A stretch of 64,000 nt of DNA from assembly GCF_000236905.1 (NCBI RefSeq), contig NC_016530.1:124001-188000 (forward strand). The letters run 5' to 3'. Position numbers and translations under genes: made by a program. The notes under the pieces are model-generated. The model was not told the origin of the DNA and searched no databases. It worked only from the letters and a program-made list of their open reading frames with translations. Below, piece after piece: positions 51,634 through 61,228 of the stretch (positions within the stretch are counted from its first letter, which is position 1; each line of letters starts with the position of its first letter). The DNA is from Tetrapisispora phaffii CBS 4417. Its lineage: Eukaryota > Ascomycota > Saccharomycetes > Saccharomycetales > Saccharomycetaceae.

Positions 51634-52031
51634 CTTCGAATTCCTCAGTCAATTACAATTATAAGACCTTCTCTAATCTTATCTGGTGTAAAAGTAAAGC
51701 TTATTGACTCTCTTAATCCTGCATTAGTTCAAAATTGATCACAATTAAATATAAAATTATTTATTTCAAAAATTTCAATATGTAGCTTTTTATAGATGTG
51801 GAATTTTTCAAAACCTTGAAGCCTTCCAAATCAAAGAAAGGACTGGCGACTCAAACTCAAGGTGTCTGTAAATATGTTTTGTTCAGTAATTGATATTAAA
51901 ATATATAACAGCTAAATATAAAAATCTATAAAAGCCCAACTATAGAAATAAACTTGCGTTTATTCCCTGGGTTAATGTAATGTTGCAACAGGTGCGCTGC
52001 AGATAATGGCTAGCATTCAGCAATAATGTGT
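51634..52031. other. LCCL gene upstream region / RNR 3' flank
   Basis: 398 bp between genes on the minus strand. AT-rich, with a partial RRPE-like AATTTTTCA near 51803. No RNA gene is seen. Confidence 0.45.
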
Positions 52032-54665
52032 TTAACCAGAACACATTTCACAAGCTTCTGGGTTTTCGATTGCACATGCTACAACTTTTGAGTTGTAGAT
52101 ATCTACATCTTCTGTAGTGGCCGATCCAGCGGTGGTTGTCTTTTGGTTGGAGTCAGTTGACTGACCTTCAATTGGTGTCACTGGGACACTATCTTCAATT
52201 TTGAATGAGGCCACACCCTCGGATATAGATGAATCAGATGATGGTGCTGGAGAAGGCTCCCTTGGGGCAGCAGTCTCGATAGATAGTTCCTTTTCACCGG
52301 CTTCTAAGTTTAACTTACGAGCAAGGTATTGAGGACGTTTTAGGTTAAGTAAGTTGGCTTTAGCATTTGCAGCTTGTTCAGCAACCTTAGCATCGATGGT
52401 AAATTGGATAGCAGCAGAAGCAGCTTGTGTTCTTAGATAGTACATACCAGTCTTCAAACCCTTCTTCCAACCGTAGAAATGCATACTGGTCAATTTACCA
52501 AAAGTTGGGGCACGGATGTGAATGTTCAAAGAATGAGATTGATCAATGAAAGCAGAACGGTCGGCAGCAAATTCAATAATAGTCTTTTGAGAAATTTCCC
52601 AAACAGTCTTATATATGTCCTTTAATTCCTGTGGAACATTTGGTAAATCAGCAATGGAACCATTAGCGGTAATTAAATGTTGCTTCATTGAGTCGTTCCA
52701 TAAACCTAAATCAACTAAATCACGTAATAAATACGGATTAACAATTTGGAATTCACCAGATAAAGTACGACGTTGATACATATTGGATGTGAAAGGCTCG
52801 AAACATTCATTGTAACCTAAAATTTGGGAAGTGGAGGCAGTTGGCATTGGTGCTAATAGCAAAGAATTTCTAACACCGTGCTCCTTAATTTGAGCCTTCA
52901 AAGAAGTCCAATCCCATAAATCAGTTGGATTAACACCCCACATATCGTATTGAAGGATACCTTGGGAAACTGGAGAACCTTCATAAGTTTGATAAGGACC
53001 TTCTTTTTGTGCTAATTCACAGGAAGCTTCTAAGGAACCATGATATAAAGTTTCAAAAATATGGATATTCAATTCTTTAGCCTTTTGGGATTCAAAAGGA
53101 ATACGTAACAGTTGGAAAGTATCAGCTAAACCTTGGACACCTAAGGCAATTGGTCTATGTCTGAAATTTGAGTTTCTAGCTTCTTCAACAGGGTAGTAGT
53201 TACGGTCAATAACTCTGTTTAAGTTACGAGTCATAACCTTAGCAATCTCATGTAGTTTTTCAAAGTTATAAATTTGAGTCTTACCGTCTTCACTGGTTTC
53301 GATGAAAGCTGGTAAGGCAACAGAAGCTAAATTACAAACAGCAGTTTCGTCTGGAGCAGAGTATTCAACGATTTCACAACATAAGTTAGAAGATTTGATG
53401 GTACCCAGATTCTTTTGGTTGGATTTCTCGTTACAAGCATCTTTGTAAACAATGAATGGGGTACCAGTTTCAGTTTGAGCTTCTAAAATAGAATACCATA
53501 ATTTTTGTGCTTTGATAGTTCTTCTACCACGTCCTTCAGCAACGTATTTGTTATATAAGGCTTCAAATTCAGCACCACACACGTCAGATAAACCTGGAGC
53601 GTCACTTGGGGAGAATAAAGTCCAATCACCGTTTTCTTCAACACGTTTCATGAACAAATCTGGAACCCACAATGCTGGAAATAAATCTCTTGCTCTGATT
53701 TCTTCCTTACCATGATTCTTTCTAATATCGACAAAGTCAAAAATGTCGTCGTGCCAAGGTTCCAAATAGATAGCAATAGCACCTGGTCTCTTGTTACCAC
53801 CTTGATCGACGTAACGAGCTGTGTTGTTAAAAACTCTGATCATCGGAATAATACCGTTTGAAGTACCGTTGGTACCAGCAATATAAGAACCTGTAGAACG
53901 AATATTATGGATATGACATCCAATCCCACCAGCCGTCTTGGAAATCATAGCACATTCTTTTAATGTGTCGTAAATACCTTCAATAGAGTCATCTTTCATG
54001 GCAACCAAGAAACATGATGACATTTGCGGTTTTGGAGTACCAGCGTTAAATAAAGTTGGTGAAGCATGAGTGAAGTATCTTTGGGACATAAAGTTGTAAG
54101 ACTCGATAGCAGATTTGATATCAGAACCATGAATACCCAAGGAAACTCTCATGATCATATGTTGTGGACGTTCAGCGACTTTACCAAACATTCTCAACAA
54201 ATAAGACCTTTCCAAAGTCTTGAAACCGAAATAGTTGAATTGGAAATCTCTATCGTAGAATATAGCAGAATTAATTTCATCTTTATGAGCCATAACATTA
54301 TCAAAAAGATCCTTGGAAACTAATGAAGCAGGTTTGCCAGTATCTGGGTTGATGTAGTGATAGAATTGATCAACAACGTCTGAAAATAATTTAGTAGTCT
54401 GTTTATGTAAGTTGGAGACAGCTAATCTTGCGGCCAACACAGCATAATCAGGATGTATAGTGGTCATGTATGCAGCCGTTTCAGCAGCTAAGTTATCTAA
54501 CTCTTCAGTTGTGACACCTTCGTAGACACCACTGATGATTCTTTGAGTGACCTTGACAGGATCAACATGATCAGAATCTAAACCATAGCATAAACGAGAA
54601 ATTCTGGCAGTAATTTTATCGAACCTAACTGGTTCTTTATGACCATCTCTCTTGACAACAAACAT
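52032..54665 (-). CDS. RNR1: ribonucleotide reductase large subunit
   Basis: Class Ia ribonucleotide-diphosphate reductase alpha subunit, making dNTPs in the cytosol. It is 877 residues (S. cerevisiae Rnr1 888, Rnr3 869). Seen: an N-terminal ATP cone ([21 protein letters not shown]), the redox pair C218 (SSCF) and C444 (AVCNLAS), the catalytic triad N427, C429, E431 in [12 protein letters not shown], the [12 protein letters not shown] phosphate-binding motif, and the C-terminal swinging-arm CEMCSG. The frame is open to 54743, but only the ATG at 54665 gives the invariant family start. RNR1 (YER070W) and RNR3 (YIL066C) are duplicates. RNR1 is chosen mainly because of the S-phase promoter element upstream. 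Confidence 0.96.
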   Translation of the reverse strand: MFVVKRDGHKEPVRFDKITARISRLCYGLDSDHVDPVKVTQRIISGVYEGVTTEELDNLAAETAAYMTTIHPDYAVLAARLAVSNLHKQTTKLFSDVVDQFYHYINPDTGKPASLVSKDLFDNVMAHKDEINSAIFYDRDFQFNYFGFKTLERSYLLRMFGKVAERPQHMIMRVSLGIHGSDIKSAIESYNFMSQRYFTHASPTLFNAGTPKPQMSSCFLVAMKDDSIEGIYDTLKECAMISKTAGGIGCHIHNIRSTGSYIAGTNGTSNGIIPMIRVFNNTARYVDQGGNKRPGAIAIYLEPWHDDIFDFVDIRKNHGKEEIRARDLFPALWVPDLFMKRVEENGDWTLFSPSDAPGLSDVCGAEFEALYNKYVAEGRGRRTIKAQKLWYSILEAQTETGTPFIVYKDACNEKSNQKNLGTIKSSNLCCEIVEYSAPDETAVCNLASVALPAFIETSEDGKTQIYNFEKLHEIAKVMTRNLNRVIDRNYYPVEEARNSNFRHRPIALGVQGLADTFQLLRIPFESQKAKELNIHIFETLYHGSLEASCELAQKEGPYQTYEGSPVSQGILQYDMWGVNPTDLWDWTSLKAQIKEHGVRNSLLLAPMPTASTSQILGYNECFEPFTSNMYQRRTLSGEFQIVNPYLLRDLVDLGLWNDSMKQHLITANGSIADLPNVPQELKDIYKTVWEISQKTIIEFAADRSAFIDQSHSLNIHIRAPTFGKLTSMHFYGWKKGLKTGMYYLRTQAASAAIQFTIDAKVAEQAANAKANLLNLKRPQYLARKLNLEAGEKELSIETAAPREPSPAPSSDSSISEGVASFKIEDSVPVTPIEGQSTDSNQKTTTAGSATTEDVDIYNSKVVACAIENPEACEMCSG

Positions 54666-54996
54666 TGTATGTATAAATCTATTGTAAGTATATCTAAAAG
54701 AACAAGTTTGTCTATAATGATCTTTTTCTTTCAATATGAACAACTATACAAATCAAGAACCATTAAAAAGGTTTATAATTTATGGAATACAGATGAATAA
54801 GACGGCTTTATATAATAATTATTATTTTTTGTAGACTCTTATAGAATGTGAACTCGTTAAGGAACTAAAGTCCCAAAACAAGGTGAAACATCTTCTCAGA
54901 GGTACTAGATGCACCCTAGTTAGAAACCTAACCGAGATGTTAAACTGAAGGTGCTGTAGAGTTGGAATGTCTTAACTCGATGACTTCAGAATGAGA

Positions 54997-55008
54997 CACG
55001 AAACGCGT
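54997..55008. promoter_or_regulatory. overlapping SCB and MCB upstream of RNR1
   Basis: CACGAAACGCGT contains the Swi4 box CACGAAA (54997-55003) and the Mbp1 box ACGCGT (55003-55008), sharing one base. It is about 330 bp upstream of the RNR1 start. RNR1 is a classic G1/S MBF target in S. cerevisiae. Confidence 0.65.
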
Positions 55009-55705
55009 AAACAAAAATATTCATTATTGCACCTGTTACTAGATGGAAGGCAACAATCCAATACAATTGGGACATCCGTACACTCTACATGGCTAACAAG
55101 TATACCAACTGATTCGTATACTTGTTCCCGAAGAAGGTGTTGTGAAGTTCTGGAGACAAGAGAGTGCGTTTGAGTGCAAGAATAGACTTCTCAGGTGTGG
55201 AACTTTTTATGGAGACCCATTTCTTTGAACCTCAGAACGACCATGGTGCTGAGGTCCATGGACGTGTTGCGTTTATTGTTTATTTGTTTACTAGTTCACC
55301 GATGTCTGCAGACGGCTGACTACCGTCCTGTTGGTGTAAACTGTTGGTTTGTCGACTGGCCTGTCGGTAGGACACGTTATTGGGTTATGATAGTATATAG
55401 GTCACGTAAATAAGAAAGGTAACATAAATGCAAGAATGAGGGCCCTGTGTTCACGCTTCCCAACATCAGTCTACAAGTTACGTGTGCTGTCGCTTGTCAA
55501 TACGGGAGTCGCCGGTGGACATGCGTTGCAACCTTAAACACTTGTCTTGTCTTGGATCCAAATCGAGATCCAGATTGTCCAAAGGAACAATAACCTTGGT
55601 CCCCAGTTGTCACCCTGTTTGAGGCATATATATGCTTAGGCATAAAGGTTGTCTATCTTCTATATCAATCACTTTTGTTTTCACTTATTCAAACATCATC
55701 TTAAC

Positions 55706-55732
55706 CTCATCCATCGTATTGAAAAATTTTCA
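55706..55732. promoter_or_regulatory. PAC and RRPE pair upstream of EFM4
   Basis: CTCATC (55706-55711) is PAC on the minus strand and TGAAAAATTTTCA (55720-55732) is an RRPE. They are spaced by eight bases and lie about 215-240 bp upstream of the EFM4 ATG. This is a typical ribosome-biogenesis regulon promoter. Confidence 0.55.
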
Positions 55733-55945
55733 GCTTAAGCGATGGTGGCCTTGCCCAGCGATTAAAACACCTTTAAAATGTCTAAGTGATGAGATATTTC
55801 TATACTAGCAGAAGGAACTTGTCTATCGTTTGTATAGCTTGGTATATGATGGGGCTAATTCAGCATCTGTTGTAAGTTGCCTTTCTCTTATCCATGGTGT
55901 GTAGCGAGAGTAGTACAATTTACAAAATTAAAAGTTAAGGTAACA

Positions 55946-56647
55946 ATGGAGGACACCACTGAGCTCAATACCTCCAAGCTTGGTACAAAGAAGTATTGGG
56001 ATAACTTTTATGACTTGGAAAGGAAGAATTTTAAGGAAAACTCAGAAGATACCGGTGAATGTTGGTTTGATGACAATGATGCTGAATTAAACATGATTGA
56101 ATTTCTGGAAGATAATTTGGGCCAGTATAACATTCGTTCAGACTCCTCTATAATGGATCTAGGCACAGGTAATGGGCATTTACTATTTGAATTATGGGAA
56201 AGTGAAAGTTTCTGCGAAAGTAAAAACATTTTAGGCGTGGATTACTCTGAAGAGAGTGTTATATTTGCAACTGAAATTGCAAAACATAAGGATTTAAATA
56301 ATAAAATAAAATTCCAACAAGCAGATATCTTTCAAGAGGATTGGAACCCAGGCAAATTCGATGTTGTGTTAGATAAAGGTACGCTGGATGCTATTGCATT
56401 AAGTGGCATCAAAGTTGGGGACGGTAAAAGCACCATTGTCGAAAAATATTCGGGAGTGATTGAAAAGCTATTACAGGTAAATGGTGTGTTTCTAATCACG
56501 TCATGTAACTTTACACAAGAGGAACTAATCAAAATTATCGAGACTGATTCGCTTAAAATGTTTGATAACGTTCGTTATCCATCGTTTGAGTTTGGAGGGA
56601 TAAAAGGCAGCACAATTTGTACTATCGCATTTGTTAAAACAAAATAG
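55946..56647 (+). CDS. EFM4: eEF1A lysine methyltransferase (Efm4/See1)
   Basis: Seven-beta-strand SAM-dependent methyltransferase that methylates translation elongation factor eEF1A on lysine. It is 233 residues (S. cerevisiae 257). Seen: the family opening SKLGTKKYWDNFYDLE, motif I MDLGTGNGHLLFEL at about 69-83, the acidic post-I segment LGVDYSEESV, the motif IV-like DVVLDKGTLDAIALSG, and ITSCNFTQEELIKIIE. The frame is open from a TTG at 55877; the first ATG is 55946, giving the expected start. It lies between RNR1/3 and ARC15, as YIL064W does on S. cerevisiae chromosome IX. Confidence 0.93.
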   Translation: MEDTTELNTSKLGTKKYWDNFYDLERKNFKENSEDTGECWFDDNDAELNMIEFLEDNLGQYNIRSDSSIMDLGTGNGHLLFELWESESFCESKNILGVDYSEESVIFATEIAKHKDLNNKIKFQQADIFQEDWNPGKFDVVLDKGTLDAIALSGIKVGDGKSTIVEKYSGVIEKLLQVNGVFLITSCNFTQEELIKIIETDSLKMFDNVRYPSFEFGGIKGSTICTIAFVKTK

Positions 56648-56754
56648 TAAACTTATTAATTATGATAAAATTTGTATTTTAATGTCATTATATATAGGTA
56701 TGTATATAAATCCACAAGTTAAGAATAAAAATACATATTTGCATGCGTTTTCTC

Positions 56755-57213
56755 TTAAACAGTTCTTCTGTCGGAAATGTAATGTACAATTGGATTAACG
56801 CCTGAGTCTTGGGTTAAATTTTCAAACCAAGCCAACAGTATACCACCTTGTTTTTTTCCTTCTGGTAACGACATACCTTTATATATATATTTCACCAAAA
56901 CGTCCTTTTGGGCTCTATCTAAAGACTTGACCACTTTAGCCATGTCAGTTTGTCTAGTTTGAGCTAGCGCCTCCAGCACAGCTAGGAAATACTGATGCTT
57001 TGTTTGCTCATCAGCACTATAAGGAGGTTCGGAGGTAGCTAATTGGATAGCAGAACTCATGTCACCACTAGAAGCTAAAGAACGTAATTGTGAGATTTTG
57101 GGTTGTAATTCTGATAAAGTTATGGTCGTGCCATAGTTTGGAACCAAATCTTCAGGTCTCAATCTAGCCTCCGGATCAAATGCATCAATGTCAATTCTTC
57201 TCCAGTCTTCCAT
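56755..57213 (-). CDS. ARC15: Arp2/3 complex subunit ARPC5
   Basis: Smallest subunit of the Arp2/3 actin nucleation complex at cortical patches. It is 152 residues (S. cerevisiae 154). Seen: the N-terminal DWRRIDIDAFDPEARL typical of ARPC5, the helical core with AIQLATSEPPYSADEQTKHQ and VKSLDRAQKDVLVKYIYKGM, and the C-terminal LLAWFENLTQDSGVNPIVHYISD. Convergent with EFM4, with only 107 bp between stops, as in S. cerevisiae YIL064W/YIL062C minus the gene between. Confidence 0.96.
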   Translation of the reverse strand: MEDWRRIDIDAFDPEARLRPEDLVPNYGTTITLSELQPKISQLRSLASSGDMSSAIQLATSEPPYSADEQTKHQYFLAVLEALAQTRQTDMAKVVKSLDRAQKDVLVKYIYKGMSLPEGKKQGGILLAWFENLTQDSGVNPIVHYISDRRTV

Positions 57214-57867
57214 GATTTATATATGTGTGTGTTAATATCTACGAAAATATATCTGTAATTATATCAAAAACCAGGGTCAATATAACAATCTGTGTTTTGT
57301 CAAATTTCAATCAAAATAATTTTGTCCCGGAAGGATTACAATACAAAAGTAACTTCCCAATTTGTACTGTAAAACTTGGATCTGTAGTTCTATAACTTTG
57401 AATTGACTAACATCAATGAAGCAATTGCAGTTTAATTTAAATAATCATGTTACCTTTTATATAATTTATTGGTTAAGTTATCACTTTCCTGCATTTCATC
57501 TTGTAAAGTAATAACGATTTTTGAAAAGTTACTATTGAAAGGGGTTGTGTGCGGGTAACAGTATGCATAAGGTAGCAAACTTTGTAAGTGATAAGGTCTT
57601 CTACCATGCATGTTGGTTCATTAAATGAAAACCTGTTTATTATAGGACTGTCTAGTAATATGGCATCGGTTACTGATTGACCATACCACATGTTTGAGTA
57701 TGTTATCCGTGGTTCATTAAGATGTTTCTTGTGTTTTCACTTGGAGATGACAGTAACGATAGGATGAAAATATACAGCCTTTCATTTATTGAAGTTCTAT
57801 GATTATCTACTACTATATATAGGATATGTTCATTCTATATTTTATATGCTTTTCCATACTCGTTAGT
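57214..57867. promoter_or_regulatory. ARC15 upstream region with Reb1 site
   Basis: 654 bp between ARC15 (start) and MOT2 (stop), both minus strand. CGGGTAA at 57552-57558 is a Reb1 core on the minus strand, about 340 bp upstream of ARC15. A 72-codon minus-strand ORF at 57473-57691 has no recognisable features. No RNA gene is seen. Confidence 0.45.
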
Positions 57868-59685
57868 TTATGTGCTAGCAGAGACCTTTCTACCGTTAAT
57901 TAATTGGTTTAAGAAATCGGTGGAGTTGGCAGATGGGTTACTTTGTTCGATATGCGTTTGTGGAGGTTGGCGAACTGGAAGTTGATTCTTTTGTGGGCCA
58001 AAAATACCTGGTGGTGGGACAGTGTTCATGTTCATCTGTTGTGGTTGAGCTACTTGCCCTTGATACATTTTTTGGTTTTGCATGATTGGTGTTTGCTGCT
58101 GCTGTTGTTGTTGAACAGCTGGTAAGGCAGCATTAACGTTTTGCAAAAATGACATAACATGGTTATCTGTTTCTGCTGGTTTAACAGTTAAAATATCAAT
58201 CAATTTTCTTGTTAGTGTATTGTCTGAGGTTTCTGAAGCTTCAATGTTACTCCATGAAAATAGAGATGGGTATCTATTGTAAGTTTCATCATCTATTATG
58301 TCTGATCTCAACTTAATTTCACGAGGCTTGTACTCTGATAAAAATTGGATTCTTGAATTGATAAAATCAACAGCTCTGACCAAAGAATCATATGGATCAA
58401 TGTAGTCTTTATCATTGTTTGTATTCTTCTTTTTACTGCTTCCACCGCTTGTTGGTGCAGCTGCTACATTAGCAGCAGCTAGCGGGATATTAGAGTTACC
58501 TGTTGTTGTGTTTGGTACTACATCCTTAGTGTCCTTTATTTCTTTTGATAAGTCTAGGGTATTGCTTAAAGATGGTAGATGGTTAGAAGATGTGTTCTTA
58601 GATACATTCAACGAAATAACAGGCGTTGGAGCTTGGGATATACCCCATGGGTTAGCCCCTGGCTTAACAGTAGCTGGGGTAAGGATAGGAGTTGGTGTGC
58701 CTGAGTTGACAGTATTTTCCGTATGTAATTGTGCTTTAACTGGTGCTGGGGAGGATGTGTTTGAGTCAGAAAGACCATTCATATCTTTTGTGGCAGTATT
58801 AGTTTGTGATGCATTAAGCGTTGTATTTTTGTAAAACATTGTGTGACCACTTGATTGTTGCTGGGAAGGTTTATTGGTCAGTTCACGTCTATTGAATGAA
58901 TCTGCCTCTTCACCAGGTTCGTGTAAGAACATACAATTCGGGTTTGGACATGATAACCCTCTCAAATAAGAAGAACAGTATTTTGTTGTACCGTATGCAG
59001 CTTTGACCAATCTGCCATCCATGTATGTGCCGTCCACTTGAGCAATACACCTTGCTGCATCCTCCTTCTTCGAAAATGTGATGTAAACACCGTAGCCAAC
59101 TTGGTGGCTATGGTGATAGTGATCACTGTTATTATTTGGATGAGGAGTCTTCTTGTTGACTACAATCTTGTTGATTTTCCCGTATTGGCCGAAATATTTA
59201 TCCGATTTCAATAAATTAGCCACTTCTTCGTAAATAACTGGTGGATTAACACCGACGACATAGACCAAGTTCTTTTGGATGACCCTCATTCCTGCCAAGT
59301 GTTTTCTGTTGGCGTATTCATTTTCCTTGCGCTCTTTATCCCTTTGCTTGCGTTCCCATTCCTTTCTCGTCTGCTTCTCTCTCTCCATTTTCAACTCTTC
59401 GGACGTCAGTATAACGTATTCGACATTCTCATCGTCGTACTTTCTTCTACAAGCAGGACACCTTCCATTCAGCTCTTCGTTCTGCCTAATGTTGTTGTAA
59501 CAAAACTGACAAATCTGATAGCCACAAGGACACGGTTTGAAGTTCTTGTCTGTGATGTCGAGTGCCTCCAGACACAGAGGACACAGGTCCTCCTCGTCGT
59601 CGGACAGGAAGCTTGTATCGTAGTTGCTCAACGTCTTCTGAATAGCTTTTAAATTCTCATGTACGTGTGGGTTCGCAGTAGCCAT
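57868..59685 (-). CDS. MOT2: CCR4-NOT E3 ubiquitin ligase Not4
   Basis: RING E3 ligase of the CCR4-NOT complex, acting in co-translational quality control and transcription. It is 605 residues (S. cerevisiae 587). Seen: a C4C4 RING with C35, C38, C52, C54, C59, C62, C76, C79; an RRM at about 140-230 (LVYVVGVNPPVIYEEVANLLK); a CCCH zinc finger at about 231-252 (KYCSSYLRGLSCPNPNCMFLH); then a disordered region with a conserved Not1-binding segment at about 425-475 (YDSLVRAVDFINSRIQFLSEYKPREI) and a Gln-rich end. The promoter carries two Swi4-type boxes. Confidence 0.96.
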   Translation of the reverse strand: MATANPHVHENLKAIQKTLSNYDTSFLSDDEEDLCPLCLEALDITDKNFKPCPCGYQICQFCYNNIRQNEELNGRCPACRRKYDDENVEYVILTSEELKMEREKQTRKEWERKQRDKERKENEYANRKHLAGMRVIQKNLVYVVGVNPPVIYEEVANLLKSDKYFGQYGKINKIVVNKKTPHPNNNSDHYHHSHQVGYGVYITFSKKEDAARCIAQVDGTYMDGRLVKAAYGTTKYCSSYLRGLSCPNPNCMFLHEPGEEADSFNRRELTNKPSQQQSSGHTMFYKNTTLNASQTNTATKDMNGLSDSNTSSPAPVKAQLHTENTVNSGTPTPILTPATVKPGANPWGISQAPTPVISLNVSKNTSSNHLPSLSNTLDLSKEIKDTKDVVPNTTTGNSNIPLAAANVAAAPTSGGSSKKKNTNNDKDYIDPYDSLVRAVDFINSRIQFLSEYKPREIKLRSDIIDDETYNRYPSLFSWSNIEASETSDNTLTRKLIDILTVKPAETDNHVMSFLQNVNAALPAVQQQQQQQTPIMQNQKMYQGQVAQPQQMNMNTVPPPGIFGPQKNQLPVRQPPQTHIEQSNPSANSTDFLNQLINGRKVSAST

Positions 59686-60068
59686 TGTGTGTGTGTTTGT
59701 TTATAAAGTGAGTATATGGGTGTATGTTCCGCGGTATTGCAACTGTGTATGCTGCTCTTTGGATGGTTTTTATAAATGACTGCAACAAGTAAATATATTT
59801 CGTGGATACATTACAAGGGCATTTTCCATTAGTAACAGTTGTGAACTTATGTTCGAGTTTAAAATTTTCGTCGAAGGGCATTGGAAAATACGTAACGCGC
59901 GACGACAGGAGAACGGCGCCAGGCCGGCGTCACGAAATGCAAGCGTCACGAAATACAGGAACAACAGGAGTGAGAAGCTGGTTAGGTTAAAGCATTATAT
60001 TATCGTTAAATCGTTAATCTATATAGTAGAGAAGCATATTTATATATGTGGGAGGCAGCGCTCATCGA
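59686..60068. other. MOT2 upstream region
   Basis: 383 bp between MOT2 (start) and the RGI stop, both minus strand. It contains a GC-rich patch at 59895-59930 with the paired SCB boxes listed separately. No RNA gene is seen. Confidence 0.5.
59927..59954. promoter_or_regulatory. tandem SCB (Swi4) boxes upstream of MOT2
   Basis: The 12-mer GCGTCACGAAAT occurs twice, at 59927-59938 and 59943-59954, with a 16-bp period. Each contains CACGAAA, the SBF site. An ACGCGC (MCB-like) lies about 30 bp away at 59895-59900. The distance to the MOT2 ATG is about 245-270 bp. Confidence 0.5.
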
Positions 60069-60542
60069 TTATATAGGCAAGGTTTGGTACTCCAAATTGA
60101 CTAGGGCGTCCTCGTGGTTACAAGTGACGTTGACATTGACCTGGAACTTTTTGTCGTGGTACGTCGTGACGTCGTGGTAGTGCCAAGTGATGTGGTCACT
60201 CTCCTTCTCCTTGGAGTGGTCCTTGAACTGCAGTTCAGGGATGTCGAGAGCCTCTCGGATGTCTTTCAAGAGATGTTTCTCGACGTGCTGGTGCAAATGT
60301 CTGACAAACTTTTTGGAGTTCGAGTTTGCGGTGTTGGGAATCTTCTCGGGGTCCTCATGGCAGTCGTGCATGATGAAGGGGGGGTAGTACTTGATCTGGC
60401 AATGCAAGTTGTCGAACTCGTCGTCCTCGGTCTCCTGTTTCAAGAACGTCTCGAACTGGTTCAAATCCTCAAAGGCCTTTATTTTTTCGCCGGACTTGGT
60501 GGTGATGGTTTGGATCTTTGGTCCCTTGTCCTTCTTAGTCAT
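60069..60542 (-). CDS. RGI1: respiratory growth-induced protein Rgi1/Rgi2
   Basis: Small fungal protein linked to energy metabolism under respiratory or stress conditions; its molecular activity is unknown. It is 157 residues (S. cerevisiae Rgi1 161). Seen: the family block LNQFETFLKQETEDDEFDN, the YYPPFIMHDCHEDPEKI segment, KKFVRHLHQHVEKHLLKDI, and a C-terminal VNVTCNHEDALVNLEYQT. The frame is open from a TTG at 60581; the first ATG is 60542. Synonymous sites are much richer in C and G than in neighbouring genes, which suggests high expression. A TATATAAG on the minus strand (60687-60694) lies about 145 bp upstream. RGI1 (YER067W) and RGI2 (YIL057C) are duplicates. Confidence 0.93.
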   Translation of the reverse strand: MTKKDKGPKIQTITTKSGEKIKAFEDLNQFETFLKQETEDDEFDNLHCQIKYYPPFIMHDCHEDPEKIPNTANSNSKKFVRHLHQHVEKHLLKDIREALDIPELQFKDHSKEKESDHITWHYHDVTTYHDKKFQVNVNVTCNHEDALVNLEYQTLPI

Positions 60543-60928
60543 GTTCGAATGCGCGCGTGTGTTTGTTTTGTAGAGTCTCAATAATACAGAGTAGAGTGTA
60601 TTGTTGTTGTGGTTGTGGTGAGATTACAAAGAGGAGCATACTGACGAAGGTGGTTGGTTTGCAGTCCAGAAGAGAGCAAGACCCAGCTTATATACGATTG
60701 TTTTTTTATCAGTGCAGCGACTGTAACACTTGCGACCCCCACACTTCGAACCCCTGTAGGCAACATCACGTTACTACCCACTACCTCCCAACCCCACAAT
60801 ATACCAGCATTCTTACAGCCTTATTGTCGCATTCATAACAACCCATTGCCTCTCCATCCCCCCTCGAACATGTTCCAAATGCCACGGTTGCTTCGTTGCG
60901 GTCCCGTTGCGCGCGGGGCTGCTGGTCG

Positions 60929-60945
60929 CCGCCCTTGTCGGGCGG
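60929..60945. repeat. short GC inverted repeat
   Basis: CCGCCC (60929-60934) and GGGCGG (60940-60945) around TTGTC, the first of three inverted repeats in the GC-rich island. Confidence 0.6.
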
Positions 60946-60976
60946 GGGGTCTCGGCAGACGATCTTCCATGGCGGC

Positions 60977-61005
60977 TTACCCGCATCAGCAGCGCAGGTT
61001 ACCCG
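60977..61005 (+). promoter_or_regulatory. twin Reb1 sites
   Basis: TTACCCG occurs at 60977-60983 and 60999-61005, same orientation, 22 bp apart, just before the tRNA-like sequence. Reb1 clears nucleosomes and can block or end transcription, so the pair may insulate the two divergent promoters. Confidence 0.55.
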
Positions 61006-61011
61006 CCCGGC

Positions 61012-61093
61012 GTGTCTTGGCTCGCGAGCGATAGGCGACAGACTTGAAATCTGTTGGGCTCTGCCCGCGCATGTTCAAATCCTTCTGGTGTCG
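61012..61093 (+). pseudogene. degenerate tRNA-Ser(UGA)
   Basis: The 3' two-thirds are clearly tRNA-Ser. A perfect 5-bp anticodon stem ACAGA/TCTGT encloses loop CTTGAAA with anticodon TGA at 61045-61047; an intact long variable arm (GGGC-TCT-GCCC) and a 3' end TGGTGTCG follow. The T stem has two mismatches (GCATG against CCTTC), the A box is unrecognisable, and no 5' strand pairs with the acceptor 3' strand. S. cerevisiae carries intact tRNA-Ser(UGA) genes near RGI1 on chromosome V and near RGI2 on chromosome IX, so this looks like a decayed copy at the ancestral position. A T5 run follows at 61096. Confidence 0.65.
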
Positions 61094-61134
61094 AATTTTT
61101 CTTTTTCTTGCTCTGTCCACAGCCGCCCCGGCCC

Positions 61135-61152
61135 GCCCCGGCGCGCCGGGGC
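61135..61152. repeat. 18-bp perfect GC palindrome
   Basis: GCCCCGGCGCGCCGGGGC equals its own reverse complement and consists only of G and C. It is preceded by related CCCCGGCCCG repeats. This is highly unusual in an AT-rich yeast genome. Function unknown. Confidence 0.9.
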
Positions 61153-61228
61153 TTCCACTCGTCCAGCCCGCGGCTTCCAGTATTTCTGCTCTCCCGCACA
61201 CGCACACGACGGGATTCCACTAATTGCA

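Larger units (their letters stand above)
54666..55945. other. long RNR1-EFM4 divergent promoter region
   Basis: 1,280 bp between divergent starts. It contains the SCB/MCB composite near RNR1 and the PAC/RRPE pair near EFM4, both listed separately. A GGAACAATAACC stretch at 55584-55595 resembles a Rox1 site on the minus strand. Two ORFs of 60-72 codons have no recognisable content. No RNA gene is seen. Confidence 0.55.

Noticed and set aside
54991..55413. Two plus-strand ORFs (60 and 72 codons) in the RNR1-EFM4 interval
   Set aside because: No domain, no codon bias, and they overlap a likely promoter.
55786..55792. GTGATGA, a perfect box C, upstream of EFM4
   Set aside because: No CTGA box D and no closing stem within the next 150 bases, so it is not supported as a snoRNA.
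57473..57691. 72-codon ORF between ARC15 and MOT2
   Set aside because: No domain, composition like intergenic DNA; treated as chance.
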